A stretch of 6,533 nucleotides of DNA. It comes from an uncultured Eggerthellaceae bacterium (GTDB lineage: Bacteria; Actinomycetota; Coriobacteriia; Coriobacteriales; Eggerthellaceae). The notes beneath the pieces are model-generated. The model was given only the letters and a program-made list of their open reading frames with translations, searched no databases and was not told where the DNA came from. Location of the stretch: positions 1-6,533 of the forward strand of contig CABVEH010000070.1 in NCBI GenBank assembly GCA_902497215.1, read 5' to 3'. Made by a program: the position numbers and the translations under genes. Position 1 is the stretch's first letter. Every line of letters starts with the position of its first letter. Shown one piece after another: positions 4,651 through 6,533 of this stretch.

Positions 4651-6533
4651 ATGGCGTTTTCGCGTGATGTGAACTACAAAGAAGGGACGCTGCCCTACCG
4701 CTGGCAAGAAGGGGATCTAACCGTCACAAGGGGCTCCGCTTGGTCGGCTCCAGGCTGCCATGACGGCTGCGGCGTCCTGATGTACACCGATAAGAACGGC
4801 GAGCTCGTGAAGGTTGAAGGCGATCCGGAGAATCCCTATAACCAAGGTCGCCTTTGCGTGCGCTGCCTCGCCATGCCCGAAGTCATAAAGAACCAGGATC
4901 GCATCCTGTATCCCATGAAGCGCGACCCGAAGCATCGCGGCCAGCAGGACAAATGGGAACGCATCAGCTGGGACGAGGCGCTTACGCTGATTGCTGACAA
5001 GTTCAACGAGATCAAGGAGCAGTACGGCCCGGAAGCCGTCGTATTCGCTCGCGGAACCGGCCGCGACATCCAGCCAATCGTGCGCCTGGCCACCTCGTTC
5101 GGCAGCCCGAACCACACGTGCTATGCGTTCTCGGGCGATGCATGCTTCGTCCCGCGCGTGTGCTGCTCCATCGCCACGACCGGCTGCTACATGATCCACG
5201 TGGACTGCTCGCAGTGGTTCCGCGACCGCTATGACAACCCCGAGTGGAAGGCCCCGGGCTGCATCGCGGTCTGGGGGAACAACCCGCTGAACTCGAATGC
5301 AGACGGTTTCTTCGGGCACTGGGTCATCGACTGCATGAAACGCGGCAGCAAGATGATCGTGGTCGATCCGCGCGTCACGTTCTTGGCCACCCGCGCCGAC
5401 ATGTTCCTGCAGATCAGGCCCGGGACCGACGGGGCGCTCGCCATGGCCTGGCTGAACGTCATCATCAAAGAGAAGCTCTACGACGAGGAGTTCGTGAACG
5501 AGTGGTGCTCGGGGTTCGACGAGCTTGCTGAGCGCGTAAAGGACTTCACGCCTGCAAAGGCCGCCGAGATCACCTGGATCCCCGAGGACAAGATCATCGA
5601 GTCGGCGCGCATGTTCGCAACTTCCGGCACGGGCGCCATCCAATGGGGCCTGGCTATCGACCAGACGAAGTACAGCTTCCCGACCGCCCATGCCCTGATC
5701 GCGATCATGTCCATCACCGGAAACATCGACGTCCCGGGCGGCATGACAATCTACCGCAATCCCTACGACATCGACCAGGTGACCATGAAGGACTACGACC
5801 TGCTAAGCGAGGAGCAGGCATCGAAGCGCATCGGCCTGGAGAAGTATCCGCTTCTGCAGTTCGGAATCCCGCTGGCGCATCCCGACGAGATGGTGAATCA
5901 GATGGACAGCGACCTGCCGTATCCCATCAAGGGCATGTGGATCCAGACGACGAACCCGATCGCCTGCATGGCCTCCGAGCCGCGCCGCGTCTACGATCAG
6001 ATGATGCGCCTCGATTTCATAGCGGCAGCCGATCCGTTCATGACGCCCACCATCGCGGCGCTTGCCGACGTGGTCCTTCCCGTCACCTTCTATCCTGAAG
6101 CGGACAGCCTCTATTCAGAGCAGGACTATGCTCTTGGCGCGATCATCAAGGCTGTCGAGCCCAAGGGTGAGTGCAAATCCGACTACGAGATATGCCTAGA
6201 GCTGGGCAAGCGTCTCTCGCCGGAAGACTGGCCGTGGGAAACGGCGGACGACCTGCTCACATGGCAGATACAGCCAACGACGGGGCTCACGTTCCAAGAG
6301 CTCTGCGAGCAAGGCGGTCTGCTCTACACGGATTTCCAGTACGAGAAGTACAAGAAGGGCCTCCTGCGCCCCGATGGGCGCCCTGGTTTCATGACCCCGT
6401 CGGGAAAGATAGAGTTGCATTCCTTGATGTTCGATGCTTGGGGCTATGACCCGCTGCCGAATTACAAGGAGCCGCCGGAGAGCCCCATCAGCACGCCCGA
6501 GCTCTTCGAGGAATACCCGCTCGTGTTCACCTC
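4651..6533 (+). CDS. Second molybdopterin-dependent oxidoreductase catalytic subunit, 3'-truncated at the window end
   Basis: The reading frame is open for 627 codons to the window edge; about 128 residues would remain, judging by the 755-residue paralogue at 78-2345. The start ATG has AAGGAGAGG (4639-4647) upstream. The protein aligns end to end with the paralogue: 71 of the first 100 residues are identical, with only three single-residue indels found. It keeps Cys36, Cys40, Cys69 and Cys72 (again Ala33), Cys165, and Cys172 as likely Mo ligand, here preceded by Cys171 (PRVCC). WGNNPLNSN, DPR and TPSGKIELHS are also present. One extra residue lies in the loop just after Cys172, and the 476-500 region differs, so another substrate is plausible. 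It has no Tat-like N-terminus. An iron-sulfur subunit probably follows, outside the window. Confidence 0.95.
   Translation, partial: MAFSRDVNYKEGTLPYRWQEGDLTVTRGSAWSAPGCHDGCGVLMYTDKNGELVKVEGDPENPYNQGRLCVRCLAMPEVIKNQDRILYPMKRDPKHRGQQDKWERISWDEALTLIADKFNEIKEQYGPEAVVFARGTGRDIQPIVRLATSFGSPNHTCYAFSGDACFVPRVCCSIATTGCYMIHVDCSQWFRDRYDNPEWKAPGCIAVWGNNPLNSNADGFFGHWVIDCMKRGSKMIVVDPRVTFLATRADMFLQIRPGTDGALAMAWLNVIIKEKLYDEEFVNEWCSGFDELAERVKDFTPAKAAEITWIPEDKIIESARMFATSGTGAIQWGLAIDQTKYSFPTAHALIAIMSITGNIDVPGGMTIYRNPYDIDQVTMKDYDLLSEEQASKRIGLEKYPLLQFGIPLAHPDEMVNQMDSDLPYPIKGMWIQTTNPIACMASEPRRVYDQMMRLDFIAAADPFMTPTIAALADVVLPVTFYPEADSLYSEQDYALGAIIKAVEPKGECKSDYEICLELGKRLSPEDWPWETADDLLTWQIQPTTGLTFQELCEQGGLLYTDFQYEKYKKGLLRPDGRPGFMTPSGKIELHSLMFDAWGYDPLPNYKEPPESPISTPELFEEYPLVFT

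Noticed and set aside
4717..5691. Long open frame on the minus strand opposite the second catalytic gene
   Set aside because: It lies antisense to the homologous part of the paralogue and its protein mirrors the antisense frame of the first gene, as expected from shared codon structure and not from a real gene.
1..6533. CRISPR arrays, tRNA genes, insertion sequences or phage genes
   Set aside because: No spaced direct repeats, cloverleaf-like sequence, transposase or integrase motif was seen on either strand.

Overview
The window most likely comes from a gut-type actinobacterium of the Eggerthellaceae (Eggerthella, Gordonibacter, Slackia or Adlercreutzia relatives). This is inferred from moderately GC-rich coding sequence, strong AGGAG ribosome binding sites, and paired molybdopterin oxidoreductases with a dedicated transcription factor, a layout typical of that family. 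No rRNA or other marker gene is present, so the genus is not claimed.

Left part, minus strand: an operon starts at 2345 and runs off the left edge. It encodes a complete 755-residue molybdopterin (Mo-bisPGD) catalytic subunit (2345 to 78). The N-terminus of a four-cysteine [4Fe-4S] electron-transfer subunit follows (GTG start at 81, overlapping the catalytic stop codon). Neither N-terminus looks like a Tat signal, so the complex is probably cytoplasmic.

Middle, plus strand: a LysR-type regulator (2636-3544) is divergent from that operon across a 290-bp control region. Two small genes 5 bp apart follow: a 99-residue two-helix membrane protein (3682-3981) and a 97-residue cysteine-rich zinc-ribbon-like protein (3987-4280).

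Right part, plus strand: a second operon begins with a 72-residue helical protein (4405-4623). A second catalytic subunit (4651 to the window end, 3'-truncated) follows and is closely related to the first: 71 of the first 100 residues are identical by hand count.

The most interesting non-coding feature is that the two operons share a leader. The segment at 2453-2391 (minus strand) and the one at 4293-4355 (plus strand) match at 51 of 63 ungapped positions and then share the same GAGAGAGGAGTGC ribosome binding region. The shared block opens with a palindrome that is perfect over 24 bp in the right copy. The simplest model is two related molybdoenzymes, probably acting on different substrates, under common control, with the central LysR protein as the obvious but unproven regulator. 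In the right operon a small protein gene lies between the shared leader and the catalytic gene. The substrate cannot be read from the sequence; the catechol dehydroxylase, acetylene hydratase and transhydroxylase side of the DMSO reductase superfamily is the class it most resembles.
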